Assembly (NCBI GenBank): GCA_947503895.1
Contig: CANNFT010000008.1
Coordinates: 1-64,000, forward strand
From: an uncultured Saccharospirillaceae bacterium
Lineage (GTDB): Bacteria; Pseudomonadota; Gammaproteobacteria; Pseudomonadales; Oceanobacteraceae
Length of the DNA: 64,000 nucleotides
Direction of reading: 5' to 3'
The position numbers and the translations under genes are program-made. Each line of letters starts with the position of its first letter. Positions within the stretch are counted from its first letter, which is position 1. Under the pieces are notes generated by a model. That model did no database searches, was not told the DNA's origin, and saw only the letters and a list, made by a program, of their open reading frames with translations. Shown here one piece after another: positions 39,493 to 51,400 of this stretch.

Positions 39493-39698
39493 GGATATGA
39501 ACCTACCCCTTTTGCAAGATATATGATCATGAGCCGGCAATGAGTCGTCCCTCAAACAACCGGTTAGACGCAGTGATGTTTCTAGCCGTGCCAAGGTTTA
39601 TCATCTCTTCTTTTCCGAATCGTCCTTTCTGTTTATTTTCTCAATGCGCTATATTGTCTTTTTGATTGGATGTAACCCATCTTGAATGGAGGTGAAGC

Positions 39699-40649
39699 AT
39701 GATAAAAATAATAACGTTCACAATATTGACGATTTTACTGAGTCAGCTAACAGGTTGCGCGTCAATGCAGGGCGCAATTTTCGACACTGGGCTAAATATA
39801 GAACGGTCTTGGTCGGGACTGGATAAAAAACACATTACACTTTCCGATCACACTTGGGTCTATTTAGAAGCAGGCAATGCGAGTATGCCTACGGTGGTTT
39901 TACTGCATGGCTTTGGTGCCGATAAAGATAATTGGGTACGCATGACTCGGCACCTAGAAGGCTTTCATGTGATCGCGCCTGATCTACCTGGGCACGGCGA
40001 CAGCAGTTACAACGATGCGCTTTATTATGGGATGGACTTGCAAAGCAGGCGTCTCAGTGAATTTATTGATGCGCTTCACTTAAAACATTTCCATCTAGTT
40101 GGAAATTCAATGGGCGGTGCTATTGCTTCAATGTATGCCTACCGCCATCCAGATAAAGTTAAAACGCTTTCCTTGATTTGCTCGGTCGGGTTTGTCGGCG
40201 ACGAACCGAGTGAGATGTTAAAGCGACTGGCCAGAAATGAGAAAAACCCGATTATCGTGCAGGATGAAAATGAATACGATGCACTATTGCAGTTTGTTGC
40301 GTCCAAACAACCCACACTACCTTGGCCTGCACGCAGTGTATTGGGTAGGCGAGCAGTGGCAAGACTAGATGCCAATCAGCGTATTTTTAGTCATATCCAA
40401 CCTGAAATTGAGGTAGGTAATTTATCGGGTGGCTTCGAAGCAATATTTAGCCGTATCAAAGCACCTACCTACGTGTTGTGGGGCGAGGACGATAAGGTTT
40501 TGCATGTTTCCAGTGTCGATAAGTTTTACCGCCATATCCCACATGTTGAAACGGAGATTATTCCCGATATTGGGCACGTTCCAATGATTGAGATTCCCGA
40601 ATCGACCGCTGAGCGGCTTCAGCGATTTTGGGCGGAGCAAAAAGAGTAA
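39699..40649 (+). CDS. alpha/beta hydrolase lipoprotein
   Basis: 316 residues. The signal ends QLTGC, a lipobox. The alpha/beta-hydrolase fold shows LLHGFGADKDNW (oxyanion region), the nucleophile elbow GNSMGG, Asp in LWGEDDKV and His in DIGHVPMIE. It resembles lipases/esterases of the 2-hydroxymuconate hydrolase type. Start has GGAGGTG upstream. Substrate unknown. Confidence 0.9.
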   Translation: MIKIITFTILTILLSQLTGCASMQGAIFDTGLNIERSWSGLDKKHITLSDHTWVYLEAGNASMPTVVLLHGFGADKDNWVRMTRHLEGFHVIAPDLPGHGDSSYNDALYYGMDLQSRRLSEFIDALHLKHFHLVGNSMGGAIASMYAYRHPDKVKTLSLICSVGFVGDEPSEMLKRLARNEKNPIIVQDENEYDALLQFVASKQPTLPWPARSVLGRRAVARLDANQRIFSHIQPEIEVGNLSGGFEAIFSRIKAPTYVLWGEDDKVLHVSSVDKFYRHIPHVETEIIPDIGHVPMIEIPESTAERLQRFWAEQKE

Positions 40650-40677
40650 CCAGTATGCTCCGGTTTAGCGTGACGTT

Positions 40678-40711
40678 GTCGATTCTAAGTTCGTCGTCGA
40701 TTCTAAGTTTG
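40678..40711 (+). repeat. 18-bp tandem duplication
   Basis: GTCGATTCTAAGTT occurs twice in direct succession (unit about 18 bp) in the gap before the Rieske gene. Confidence 0.8.
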
Positions 40712-40787
40712 AATCAGCTACACTGATGAGTATGTGGGGCTTTTAAAAGTGTTCACATACGTTGTGATGCGAACCGGAGTTTGATCC

Positions 40788-41084
40788 TTGCCAGAGCTAC
40801 TCATTGAGCAGGTGCGTTTGTACAGTCGTGGGCAATGGGTGGGTGAAATTGTATTGCCTGATCATCAATTTAAAAGCCCACTGCTCATTTATGAGTGGCA
40901 AGGCGGCCACCGTGCTATACATCGTTCCTGTCCACATAAAGAATATGATTTGGTCGGCTGTCCAATTAGCCGTGGCGGTGTGGTGATTTGTCCATGGCAC
41001 GGCTTACCTGTCTCTGTTGTCGACCCCAAAACGTCTTTTCATGTCATTCAGCGCGATGAGCAATTTTTCTTGCAGTTAACATGA
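40788..41084 (+). CDS. Rieske-type [2Fe-2S] protein
   Basis: 98 residues with CPHKEYDLVG and CPWHGLPV, the two Cys-x-His cluster motifs of small Rieske ferredoxins. Start is TTG with CGGAG upstream. No partner oxygenase or reductase nearby. It sits between the hydrolase and tadA. Role unknown. Confidence 0.85.
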   Translation: MPELLIEQVRLYSRGQWVGEIVLPDHQFKSPLLIYEWQGGHRAIHRSCPHKEYDLVGCPISRGGVVICPWHGLPVSVVDPKTSFHVIQRDEQFFLQLT

Positions 41085-41194
41085 GTCTGTAGGAAGCATT
41101 GAATGGTGTGCAGCGAGATGACAAGCGAGCAGGAAGCAGCGTTTTTTGGTGATAGAATAGGAAGTGAGCGACCCAATTGTTAATGAGCCGATGA

Positions 41195-41725
41195 ATGAGC
41201 CAAGCGTCAGATATAGAAAAAGAAACGTCACAGCATGAGCGATGGATGCGCGAAGCGTTGATAGAAGCACAAAAGGCAGATGAAGCAAATGAAGTGCCTG
41301 TTGGCGCGGTTGTGGTTTTAGAAGGTAAAATTATAGGACGTGGTTTTAACCAGCCCATTACGGGCTGCGATCCGACTGCGCACGCTGAAATTATCGCACT
41401 GAGAAACGCCTCGCTGAATGTACAAAATTACCGCTTAACCCACGCAGTGTTATACGTCACGATAGAGCCTTGCACTATGTGTGCGGGAGCGATCGTACAT
41501 AGCCGAGTCAGTCAATTGGTTTACGGTGCAACCGAGCCGAAGGCGGGTGTGGCGGAAAGCCAAGGCAATCTTTTTGACGCGCCTTATTTTAACCATCAGC
41601 TCAGTGTGGTGGGGGGAATTTTAATGCAAGAGTGCACAGATGCGATTCAGCGCTTTTTTCAGCGAAGACGAAGTGAGAAAAAAGCGCAAAAGTTATTGTC
41701 CAATCGTGCGCAGCAGCCGAAATAA
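41195..41725 (+). CDS. tadA: tRNA-specific adenosine deaminase
   Basis: 176 residues. Cytidine/deoxycytidylate deaminase fold with the zinc site HAE (TAHAEIIALR) and PCTMC (TIEPCTMCAGA). It deaminates A34 to inosine in tRNA-Arg(ACG). The tadA-mltF-purL neighbourhood is conserved in gammaproteobacteria and supports the assignment. Confidence 0.96.
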   Translation: MSQASDIEKETSQHERWMREALIEAQKADEANEVPVGAVVVLEGKIIGRGFNQPITGCDPTAHAEIIALRNASLNVQNYRLTHAVLYVTIEPCTMCAGAIVHSRVSQLVYGATEPKAGVAESQGNLFDAPYFNHQLSVVGGILMQECTDAIQRFFQRRRSEKKAQKLLSNRAQQPK

Positions 41726-41752
41726 AAAAGGTGACGAAGCGTCACCTTTTTT
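41724..41752. terminator. bidirectional terminator between tadA and mltF
   Basis: A stem AAAAAAGGTGACG / CGTCACCTTTTTT with a 3-nt loop, flanked by A- and T-runs, so it can serve both convergent genes. Confidence 0.92.
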
Positions 41753-41781
41753 ATTTAAACTTTCGATGTTGCCGTCACGTA

Positions 41782-43260
41782 TTAATTAATGCTGGTGAGC
41801 GGTGGAATGGTTGTAAAACCTGCACTGGCAGTGAAAATAACACCTTCTTCGCCTTCATTTCCCAATGCATAGCTCGGTTCGGGCTGGTCGCTCCAGACTA
41901 ATAAATCGTAAAAACGACGAATATTTTGTACATAAGTCACGGGCTCGTATCCGCGAGCATAACCGTAACGAGTTTTGCTGTAGTATTTCTTTTTCGTTAA
42001 CAACGGTAAGCGTTCTTTTACATCCATCCAACGGTTTGCGTTTCCGCCTTGTTCCGTGGTGATATTTTGTGCGTCGCGAACATGTCCTAGCCCGACGTTG
42101 TATGCTGCAAGCGCTAGCCAAGTTCTATCGGGTTCCGCGATGTGATCAAACCGTTTTTGGAGTTTCTTAAAGTAGCGCGCGCCGCCATTGATACTTTGTG
42201 TGGCGTTTAATCGATTTTTCACACCCACTTCTTTTGCCGTTGTACGCGTTAACATCATTAAGCCACGAACACCTGTACGCGATTTTGCGCGAGGTCGCCA
42301 ATGGCTTTCTTGGTAGCCAATGGCAGCGACGAGTCGCCAATCAAGATCATGTTCTTCAGCTGCTTTTTTAAAGGTTGGTTTGTATTTACCTAAGCGATTA
42401 TCAACCTGCTTTAAGAACGTCAGTGTGCCGGTATTATCGATTTGATTTAAGTGGCCGTAATAACGTTCTTGCAGCTGGGCCAGTTGGCCTTTTTCGCGCA
42501 TGGTTTGGAAGAAACGCTTTGCTTCCTGTTGCAAGCTTGGGTCACCATATTTTTGGAATGCCCAAGCGAGTTGCTGTTGCTCACTTAAATCGAACGCGAC
42601 GCGAACACGGGGAAAGAATGTATCAATGGCTTGAAACTCATTCGAGTCGACAATGGTGTAGTCAATTTCACCATTTGCCACCATCTGAACCAACTCTACT
42701 ACTTCTGCATCATTGCGTTCAATCCAACTTAATTGTGGCAATAATTTTTGTTGTAGCTCGCGTAAATACTGAGAGTGGCTGCTGTGCTCGGTGACAACCA
42801 GTCGACTGTTGAGCAGGTCTTGTAAATCAGCCGGTGCGGGCTTGCCACTGCGATAGATCAGTTGTTGAGTCACCTTGAGATAAGAATCACCGAATGTGAC
42901 GCGATTTAAACGTTCTGGCGTAATCGTTAAACCAGCCGCCGCGAGTTGGACTTTGCCGGTTTCGACACGCGTAATGAGGTCGTCGAGGGAATCTGCAATT
43001 TCGACTTCAAGCTCAACGCCAAGGTGACGAGCAAATGCTTGCGCCAGTTCATATTCAAAACCAGAAATTTGGTCGCGATCTTGATAGTAGGTGGTTGGGC
43101 TATTGCGAGTGATGATTTTGAGCACACCGCTTTCTAACACGGACTCTAATTGGCCATTGCGGTTTGATCCGAGCGCCAACACCACCATGACGCCAAATAG
43201 GCAGAGGGCAAAGCAGGACTTAAGAAGCCACTGCTGCTTTTCGCGCTTAAAACCGTCCAA
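41782..43260 (-). CDS. mltF: membrane-bound lytic murein transglycosylase F
   Basis: 492 residues from a TTG at 43260 that has an excellent ribosome-binding site (AGAGGGGG, 5 nt); the frame is open a little farther. A signal anchor (CFALCLFGVMVVLALGS) is followed by an SBP_bac_3-like regulatory domain (about 40-260) and a C-terminal SLT domain with the catalytic Glu in YQESHWRP, then GLMMLT and LALAAYNVG. It cleaves peptidoglycan from the outer-membrane side. Divergent from purL. Confidence 0.95.
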   Translation of the reverse strand: MDGFKREKQQWLLKSCFALCLFGVMVVLALGSNRNGQLESVLESGVLKIITRNSPTTYYQDRDQISGFEYELAQAFARHLGVELEVEIADSLDDLITRVETGKVQLAAAGLTITPERLNRVTFGDSYLKVTQQLIYRSGKPAPADLQDLLNSRLVVTEHSSHSQYLRELQQKLLPQLSWIERNDAEVVELVQMVANGEIDYTIVDSNEFQAIDTFFPRVRVAFDLSEQQQLAWAFQKYGDPSLQQEAKRFFQTMREKGQLAQLQERYYGHLNQIDNTGTLTFLKQVDNRLGKYKPTFKKAAEEHDLDWRLVAAIGYQESHWRPRAKSRTGVRGLMMLTRTTAKEVGVKNRLNATQSINGGARYFKKLQKRFDHIAEPDRTWLALAAYNVGLGHVRDAQNITTEQGGNANRWMDVKERLPLLTKKKYYSKTRYGYARGYEPVTYVQNIRRFYDLLVWSDQPEPSYALGNEGEEGVIFTASAGFTTIPPLTSIN

Positions 43261-43591
43261 GCTTACCCCCTCTGATATCAATGTTTTGTGATTTGAATCA
43301 TATTTTAATGGGGTGACTGAGTTCGGCCAACTGAAACTGTTAGACGTAAGTTTCAGGTTGATTGAAAAATAGCCGTCAGGCCGCGCCGTTGTTGATCAAA
43401 CTCCTTTTAGAATATTTAGTTATAAGGGGCGAGCGGTCGTCCAAATAGGCCTAGCATCTGGCCAAAGAGGACAATACGTCGCATTTAGACTGGCAAACTT
43501 TGACCAAATGGTTAACGGTGGTGGCCCACAGCCCTTTCCATTAGAATTACGACCTCATTTTTTACACCTACTTTCAGTAAGGCCCATTTCA
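43261..43591. other. divergent mltF-purL intergenic region
   Basis: 331 bp. No canonical PurR box was found by eye. TTGATC near 43391 and an AT-rich stretch about 17 bp later could be the purL promoter, with low certainty. Confidence 0.45.
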
Positions 43592-46500
43592 ATGCTTAAA
43601 CTGTCTGGTGCGCCCGCACTTTCCGCCTTTCGCCGCGAAAAGCTGCTTTCAAAACTTCAAGCTCTTAATCCTAAGGTTAAAGGTATCTATGCAGAATTTG
43701 TGCATTTCGCTGAGAGCACGGCTGAGCTAGAAGAAAACGAAAAGGCTATGCTGGATCGAATTCTTCGATACGGCCCTTCTGTGCCGACAGAAACGCCTGT
43801 GGGTGTCATGCTGCTGGTGTTGCCGAGATTCGGCACGATTTCACCTTGGTCATCGAAAGCAACAGACATCATAAAGAACTGTGGGCTAAGCAAAGTGGCG
43901 CGTGTCGAGCGCGGCGTAGCCTATTGGATTGACGGTGACATCGATAACCAAGCATTAGCAGCCTTAAAAGCACTCATTTACGATCGCATGGTCGAGACCG
44001 TGGTTCAGGATTTTGATGCCGCCTCTGCGCTCTTTAGTCATGCTGAACCGACACCTATGCAGCAGGTGGATATTCTATCGGAGGGCAAAGCAGCACTGGA
44101 GGCAGCCAATCAATCATTGGGCTTGGCGCTGGCCGAAGATGAAATAGACTACCTTATCGAGAATTACACAGCGTTGGGTCGTAATCCAAACGATATTGAA
44201 TTGATGATGTTTGCTCAGGCGAATTCAGAGCACTGTCGTCATAAAATATTTAATGCCAGTTGGGATATTGATGGCGAGTCACAAGACAAGTCTCTGTTTC
44301 AAATGATCAAAAACACTTACGAGTGTTACAGCGAAAATATTTTATCTGCCTACAAAGACAATGCCTCTGTCATTAGAGGTCATACAGCGGGTCGTTTTTT
44401 CCCAACGCCAGATGGCAAAGACTACCAATATCATCAAGAAGCCATGCATATCTTGATGAAGGTAGAGACGCATAACCATCCGACGGCGATTGCTCCTTTC
44501 TCTGGAGCCGCGACAGGTTCCGGTGGTGAAATTCGTGACGAAGGGGCGACAGGGGTTGGTTCTAAGCCCAAGGCGGGTCTGACAGGTTTTACGGTTTCAG
44601 ATTTAAAAATACCGGGGTACGAACAACCTTGGGAAAGCCAATATGGTAAACCGGATCGTATAGCTTCGGCATTGGATATCATGTTGGAAGGGCCAATTGG
44701 TGGGGCAGCGTTTAACAACGAATTTGGTCGTCCTAACCTTTGCGGTTATTTTCGCACTTATGAAGAAGCATCCAATGGTGAAGTTCGTGGTTACCACAAA
44801 CCCATTATGATCGCGGGTGGTTACGGCAATATACGCGAAGAGCACGTACAAAAAGGCGATATTCCGGTCGGCGGTAAACTCATCGTTCTCGGCGGCCCCG
44901 CCATGCAAATTGGCTTGGGCGGCAGCGCGGCGTCATCGGTTGATACCGGTGAATCAAACGAAGACTTGGATTTTGCATCCGTTCAGCGAGGTAATCCAGA
45001 AATGGAGCGCCGTTGCCAAGAGGTGATCGATCGCTGCTGGCAGTTGGGCGACGAAAACCCAATTTGCTTTATCCACGATGTTGGAGCGGGGGGGTTGTCG
45101 AACGCTTTTCCCGAATTGGTCAGCGATGCGGGTCGAGGTGGTCAATTTGAATTGCGCAGCGTACCGAACGATGAGCCGGGCATGAGCCCGCTGGCTGTTT
45201 GGTGTAATGAATCGCAAGAGCGCTATGTACTGTCAGTTGCACCGGAAAACTTAGCCCGCTTTGAGGCAATATGCGAGCGTGAAAGATGCCCATACGCTGT
45301 GATTGGAGAGGCGACGGAAGCAGAGCATTTAACCGTTACGGATGCACACTTTAATGACAAGCCAGTGGATCTGCCGCTTGAAGTATTACTGGGTAAAGCA
45401 CCCAGAATGCATCGTAGCGCGCAAACATTACATGTCTCATTACCGGATGTCATTTTAGATAATATTGAATTAAAAGACGCCGCTGAACGCGTACTTCAAT
45501 TGCCCTGTGTTGCCAGTAAGAGTTTCTTAATTACGATTGGCGATCGCACCATTACCGGCACGGTCGCGCGCGATCAAATGGTGGGTCCGTGGCAGGTACC
45601 GGTGGCTGACGTTGCAGTCACAACGGCTTCATACGATTCTTATACGGGTGAAGCGATGGCGATGGGTGAGCGTACCCCTGCTGCATTAATTAATGCACCT
45701 GCATCCGGCCGAATGGCAGTGGGTGAGGTGGTGACGAATATTGCTGCAGCGAAAATTGCACAACTAAAAGACATTAAATTGTCGGCTAACTGGATGTGTG
45801 CTGCAGGCCACCCGGGAGAAGATGAAAAACTTTATCAAACCGTAAAAGCAGTTGGTATGGAGTTGTGTCCTGAACTAGGGTTAACCATTCCAGTGGGTAA
45901 AGATTCCATGTCCATGAAAACAAAATGGGCGGAGAGGGTCGGCGACTCAACCTCAGAAGAAAAAACGGTGACCGCTCCGCTTTCATTGGTTGTGACGGGG
46001 TTTGCGCCCGTTGAAGATGCGCGGCAAACACTGACACCGCAATTGAGAGCAGATGACGAAGATACCGATTTAATTTTGATTGATCTTGGTCGAGGCAAAA
46101 ACCGGTTAGGGGCATCTGCGCTCACTCAAGTATTTGATCAACTGGGTAATGAAGTTCCCGACGTTGATGAAGCGGAAGATTTAAAAGCCTTTTTTGCTGT
46201 GGTTCAGGGGTTGAATCAAGATAACAAGCTACTGGCTTACCACGATCGTTCTGATGGCGGGTTGTGGGCCACGCTTGCAGAAATGAGTTTTGCTGGCCAT
46301 GTCGGCGTGACAGTTAAAATGGATTCGCTTGTGGATTCAAGTGACGATATCTTGCCTGCACTATTTGCAGAAGAGCTGGGCGCGGTGATTCAAATTCGAC
46401 AAGACGATACGGAATTCGTACTGGCGCAGTTATCAGCAGCGGGCTTGGGAGATTGCAGTGCGGTGGTGGCAGCGTTAAATGATCAAGACGAGATTCAAAT

Positions 46501-47491
46501 CACGCTCGAAGGTCATACGCTGTTTTCTGAGTCGCGCGCGCAATTACAACGCTTATGGAGTCGAACATCTTACGAAATGCAGGCCTTACGTGATAACGCA
46601 GACTGCGCTCAGCAAGAATTTGAACAAATTTTGGATACCGATAATCCAGGGCTTCACGCAGAGTTGACGTTTGATGTAAATGAAGATGTTGCACTGTCAT
46701 TCATTAAGCAAGGCGTTCGACCGACTGTTGCCATTTTGCGCGAACAAGGAGTCAACGGGCAGATTGAAATGGCGGCGGCGTTTGATCGCGCAGGCTTCAA
46801 AGCTGTGGATGTTCACATGAGCGATATTTTATCCGGTAGAGTCTCGCTGAAGGATTTCCGAGGCTTGGTGGCGTGCGGCGGATTCTCCTACGGTGATGTG
46901 TTAGGTGCGGGTGAAGGTTGGGCTAAGTCCATTTTATTTAACGACATTGCGCGTGAGCAATTTAAATCCTTTTTTGAGCGTGAAGATACGTTCACTTTAG
47001 GCGTTTGTAATGGCTGTCAAATGCTATCAAACCTACATGAGTTAATCCCAGGTGCCGAACATTGGCCACACTTCGTGCGAAACCAATCTGAGCAATTCGA
47101 AGGTCGAGTAGCCATGGTTGAAGTGCAGAAAAGCGATTCCATCTTATTGCAAGGCATGGAAGGTTCCAGAATGCCGATCGCCATCGCGCACGGAGAAGGA
47201 CATGCTGAGTTTGCCCACGAAGATGATTTAAAGGCGGTTAATCAGCAAGGTAACGTTGCTTTACGTTATGTGGATAATTATGGCTTAGTGACCGAAAGTT
47301 ATCCGGCCAACCCTAATGGTTCCACTCAAGGTATCACAGGGTTAACGGCAGCCAGTGGCCGAGTCACCATTATGATGCCTCATCCTGAGCGTGTATTCCG
47401 AGCCGTTCAAAACAGTTGGCAGCCAGATGAATGGTCTGAAGACGCAGGGTGGATGCGCATGTTCCGCAATGCGCGAGTTTGGTGCCAATAA
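43592..47491 (+). CDS. purL: phosphoribosylformylglycinamidine synthase
   Basis: 1299 residues from the ATG at 43592 ([19 protein letters not shown]), which matches the E. coli start and has TAAGG upstream; the frame is open 84 nt earlier. It is the large single-chain form: N-terminal domain, FGAM-synthase core ([33 protein letters not shown]), and a C-terminal glutamine amidotransferase with the Cys in GVCNGCQML and HPERVFR. Fourth step of purine synthesis. Confidence 0.98.
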   Translation: MLKLSGAPALSAFRREKLLSKLQALNPKVKGIYAEFVHFAESTAELEENEKAMLDRILRYGPSVPTETPVGVMLLVLPRFGTISPWSSKATDIIKNCGLSKVARVERGVAYWIDGDIDNQALAALKALIYDRMVETVVQDFDAASALFSHAEPTPMQQVDILSEGKAALEAANQSLGLALAEDEIDYLIENYTALGRNPNDIELMMFAQANSEHCRHKIFNASWDIDGESQDKSLFQMIKNTYECYSENILSAYKDNASVIRGHTAGRFFPTPDGKDYQYHQEAMHILMKVETHNHPTAIAPFSGAATGSGGEIRDEGATGVGSKPKAGLTGFTVSDLKIPGYEQPWESQYGKPDRIASALDIMLEGPIGGAAFNNEFGRPNLCGYFRTYEEASNGEVRGYHKPIMIAGGYGNIREEHVQKGDIPVGGKLIVLGGPAMQIGLGGSAASSVDTGESNEDLDFASVQRGNPEMERRCQEVIDRCWQLGDENPICFIHDVGAGGLSNAFPELVSDAGRGGQFELRSVPNDEPGMSPLAVWCNESQERYVLSVAPENLARFEAICERERCPYAVIGEATEAEHLTVTDAHFNDKPVDLPLEVLLGKAPRMHRSAQTLHVSLPDVILDNIELKDAAERVLQLPCVASKSFLITIGDRTITGTVARDQMVGPWQVPVADVAVTTASYDSYTGEAMAMGERTPAALINAPASGRMAVGEVVTNIAAAKIAQLKDIKLSANWMCAAGHPGEDEKLYQTVKAVGMELCPELGLTIPVGKDSMSMKTKWAERVGDSTSEEKTVTAPLSLVVTGFAPVEDARQTLTPQLRADDEDTDLILIDLGRGKNRLGASALTQVFDQLGNEVPDVDEAEDLKAFFAVVQGLNQDNKLLAYHDRSDGGLWATLAEMSFAGHVGVTVKMDSLVDSSDDILPALFAEELGAVIQIRQDDTEFVLAQLSAAGLGDCSAVVAALNDQDEIQITLEGHTLFSESRAQLQRLWSRTSYEMQALRDNADCAQQEFEQILDTDNPGLHAELTFDVNEDVALSFIKQGVRPTVAILREQGVNGQIEMAAAFDRAGFKAVDVHMSDILSGRVSLKDFRGLVACGGFSYGDVLGAGEGWAKSILFNDIAREQFKSFFEREDTFTLGVCNGCQMLSNLHELIPGAEHWPHFVRNQSEQFEGRVAMVEVQKSDSILLQGMEGSRMPIAIAHGEGHAEFAHEDDLKAVNQQGNVALRYVDNYGLVTESYPANPNGSTQGITGLTAASGRVTIMMPHPERVFRAVQNSWQPDEWSEDAGWMRMFRNARVWCQ

Positions 47492-48449
47492 CCGAGGCGA
47501 TAATTATCCTCATTCGCTTGGAGCATAACGCAATGCTCCAAGCGACTATATCGTAGTCAATATTGATCGCAGTCTCGTGGTGAGAGTGCTCATTGAAGTA
47601 ATGAGCACAGTGTCTTACCGTCTGTATGTGTATGCTTAGAAGGATGTTCGATCAACCATGCTGCTAACCGCTCTATATCATTTTCCTCACCTGAAAATCA
47701 CTTCCCTATACTTAATCCGTTAACGAAACCGTCAACTTTATTGGATCAAAATCATGTGAATTATTTAGATGTGATTCGCAACTGACGCAGTACTTTCTAT
47801 CCGCAGCTCATTGAAAAAAAAACGGTAGCGCAACGCAACAGGTATGCACTCGAAGTAAATATGCCATCTCAAGTTCAGGCAAAAAGCAATCAAAAATTAT
47901 CCCAGTCTTAAGTGGAACGAAAGAATTATGATTAGGGTCATACCTAAAGTGTGATATTGAAATCTATAGCGTACGTAAATATTTTAAATGTCTGTCCGAC
48001 TTTGACGACTATTACTTGTAGGAAAAACACGGATACAGATATTGAAGATTTACATTTGGATCTGGTTTTCTTGTTATTAAATGTTGCGTTAGACACTAGA
48101 CTTCATCTGGCCTTCAAGCAGAACAGCCCACTCTATTGACTGATTAAACTAAAGATAGATAGACGTATTCTGATCGATGATTGATTGAGAAGAAGTCATG
48201 AAAAAGTACCAATCACGTTTGAAATGCCAACGATTGCAAAATTTGAAGTCCATTTAAGTGGCTGACATAATCTGCGCCCGACTCGACGCTCAATGGATTG
48301 AACGGCTTTAGAGAATGGAAATCTCACTCCTGCCTTTCTAGCTTATTTATCTATTCAGCCAGCCAGTCTTCTAACATCAGATTTTTTTGATTAAAAATTT
48401 AAAAAATCTGCATCGTTAAAATATTTAGTCTTTTTATGGAATAGGCACA
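47492..48449. other. 958-bp intergenic region with two hairpins
   Basis: A 12-bp perfect stem CGCTTGGAGCAT / ATGCTCCAAGCG (47515-47544) follows purL; it lacks a T-run but may end it. A 9-bp stem GTGCTCATT / AATGAGCAC follows at 47586-47608. The remaining ~840 bp shows no gene I can support. The downstream lipoprotein promoter should lie near 48400. Confidence 0.55.
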
Positions 48450-51400
48450 ATGGAAAGCACAATTTTTAAAAAAGCCAAACTAGCCGCGGTCATCGCGTTG
48501 GCATCGAGCACATTAACGTTGACAGGTTGCTTGGTTGAAGGCGACGAGTCCGATTCAGTATCCACATCTACTACTGCACCAGCACCGGGTAATAATCATG
48601 AGCGTGTAACCGCACCAAAAGGTACTGTTGTAGGAACCGTACAAGACACCAATGGTAATCCAATTGTTGGTGCAACTGTTTACATCGGCAATAAAGAGAC
48701 CAAAACAAATAATGGTGGCACATATCAATTCGATGATATTGCAGTGTCACAATTGTCGCTAACTGATAATAAAGATGGTTATGAAGGTCAAGCAGTTCAG
48801 CTTGTTGTCGTGCCTCCTGCAGGATATTTAGGTGCAACAGTAACCGTTTTACCAAGCGCGGTGTTAGACCGCGGCATGCAAGAAATTGAAGTTGATGGTG
48901 GCAAAGGCGATTTGGATGCCGATATTCAGCTTTATACTGGTACTACCAATACATTCATTGATGGATTCACAGCCAATGCAGGTTCTGCAGTATTACCTGC
49001 GCTGACTGCAACGGTGTCTGGAACCGTTTTTGAAAATGAAAACCTTTCAGCTCGTTTAACGGGCGTTAAGGTTGCTCTAGATATGGTAGGTGTTAATGTT
49101 CTATCGAGCACGCGATTAAAAGACTCAATCGTAACTTCATATCAAACCCTCGAATACACCGCACAAATTAATGAAGAGGGCCAGTTTATTATTGAAAATG
49201 TTCCTGCTGACAGTGTATTACGATTGGCCGTTGAGAATCATAAGATTGTGAGTAAGGAGGATGCAGAATCAAAAGGCACATTTGTAACAACCAACAATGA
49301 AAGTGTGATTGAACCCATTGGTTTGGTTAATGTGACACCTATCGTTGCTGTTGATAAAAACGCGCCATACATAGTTTCAGTTGATAACATAATTGCACTT
49401 TCTGTTGAAGAAGCACTTTTGAAAGATGATGTTAAAAATGAATTGGTTATTCGATTCAGCGAAGCCCTAAAATCGGACCAAATTGATGATATCAATTTTG
49501 ATGAGGCAAACTCTGTCATTGTTTGGGATCTCGATAAAAAGCAACAGCTAGGTATCACTTCTCTGGACATTGCAGATGCTAGTTTAAAAATAACACTGGC
49601 TGAAGATTTGGAAGCCGGTAACAGCATTGAAGTGTCACTACTACAAGCTGACTTCATGGATCTTGCTGAATTACCAAATCATTTGGTTGATAGTAAAAAT
49701 CCTGAAAGTAAGGTTGGTTTTGATAGTGAATATCAATCCTATAATGGCAATACTTACGTAAAAGTAGCGTTAAAAGTATTCAGTGCTGACTTGCTGAATA
49801 CAGATCAGCCTGTACCAGCTCAAACAGCTAAATTAAACGGGCAACAAAAAGGTTTAATCGAAGCCAGTAACACAGTATTTAATGATATTGATCTAATTAC
49901 TGAAGGTATTCAGCACTTAAACTCTAATGATAAAGAGGATAATACGAACGTATCGACAAAGGTTCGTTTACAAGCGCTGGCCAACGCGCTTGCTGATACT
50001 GCTGGATTAGATCCTGTTGATATCGCGGTGGACGTTGCACATATTTCTTTTGCACCTACAACCGCCGCTCAGTATACAATCGCCGTACTGAACGACAAAG
50101 GCGAAGTGGCAAATGATGCTGTTGTTGAATTCACACAAGGTGTAGACAGTAGTAAAACTACAGACTTGGGTGAACATGTCCAGCAGATTGCTGTAGACGG
50201 TTCTGCATTAAATGTAGAATTCACTGTAGCGAAGGTTAAGCCTAACTATATGGTGGTTGTCACGCCATTAAATCACTTAGGTTATGAGGGTAATGCAGCG
50301 ACTGTTGTACTGAAGGATCACGTCGGACCAACTACTATTTTGCAAGACGCGTATGGCGTATTAGCATTAGATGAAGGTGACACGGACTCAGGTTCAATTG
50401 TCGGACGTATTTACGGTGATGGTGGCGAGCAAGCTTCCACTTCAACGGCTAAAATTGGCACCCCTTACCTCAATCTAACGCCAAGGTTATTGGGTGAGGT
50501 TGATGGTACAGAGACTGGGCCTAACAATAAGGTAGAGCAAATTAACACTTTTGTTCGTTTATATGAGTTGAACACAGTAAACAGCAGCGATACTGAAATC
50601 GCCTCTAAGCAACCTGGTGAGGAATATATTAATCCAGATGATAATGTCTATGACGCCAATGCTTATACGAGTTACGTGAGCTTAGATCAATTCAACCGTA
50701 ATATTGCCGTTGCTTTTTCTGAAGATGTTCAATTAACAGGAGTACCTGCATTTGAAACAGCTCAGGAAACCGTGGCAGTGGATTTCACACCAGAAAACTA
50801 CCTTGTTGAAAACAATGTTATGAAAAATGACATTGGAGGTATAAATGAAACGACTAATGATCCATACGCAGATTTAGTACGTTTTGATATTTCAAATATT
50901 TATCATTTTTCGCGTATTGAAAATGGCTCGGTATTGGACTTTAAGAATTCAGTAAAAGATTTGGCGGTGGAGCCTAACAGTGCGACATCTAATGCAAAAG
51001 TTATCTTTAGGGATATGATTCCAGCATTAGTGAAACGTGCCGTTTATATGGGTGATACTCTAGAAATAGACTTTGATAAGCCAGTATCAATTGATGAAGA
51101 CGACGCGATCAAACTAACCCTTGGAAGTGTTGACATTACATTGGACGATGCGGAAGCGTTCCAGTTATCTGAAGATAGCATGAAGTTGACGATTCACTCT
51201 GCTGCTTGGGGCGGTGCTGAGGAAATGGATTTTGCTGCTGCCTTTAAGTTGGCTCAATATGATGAGCGTAATCCTGAAAGCTATGCATTATTTGGAAAAA
51301 ATAATGAGGATGCCAATTTCGATACATCCATTGCTAAACACGCGAAACTTGACTTCTCTGAAGTAAAATCAATGAATGGAGTTTCTTGGTCACAGTATAA

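Noticed and set aside
43282..43591. PurR operator upstream of purL
   Set aside because: No sequence close to the palindromic ACGCAAACGTTTGCGT consensus was found.
47951..48139. 62-codon frame in the purL-lipoprotein gap
   Set aside because: No ribosome-binding site, no recognisable motif, and biased like non-coding AT-rich sequence.
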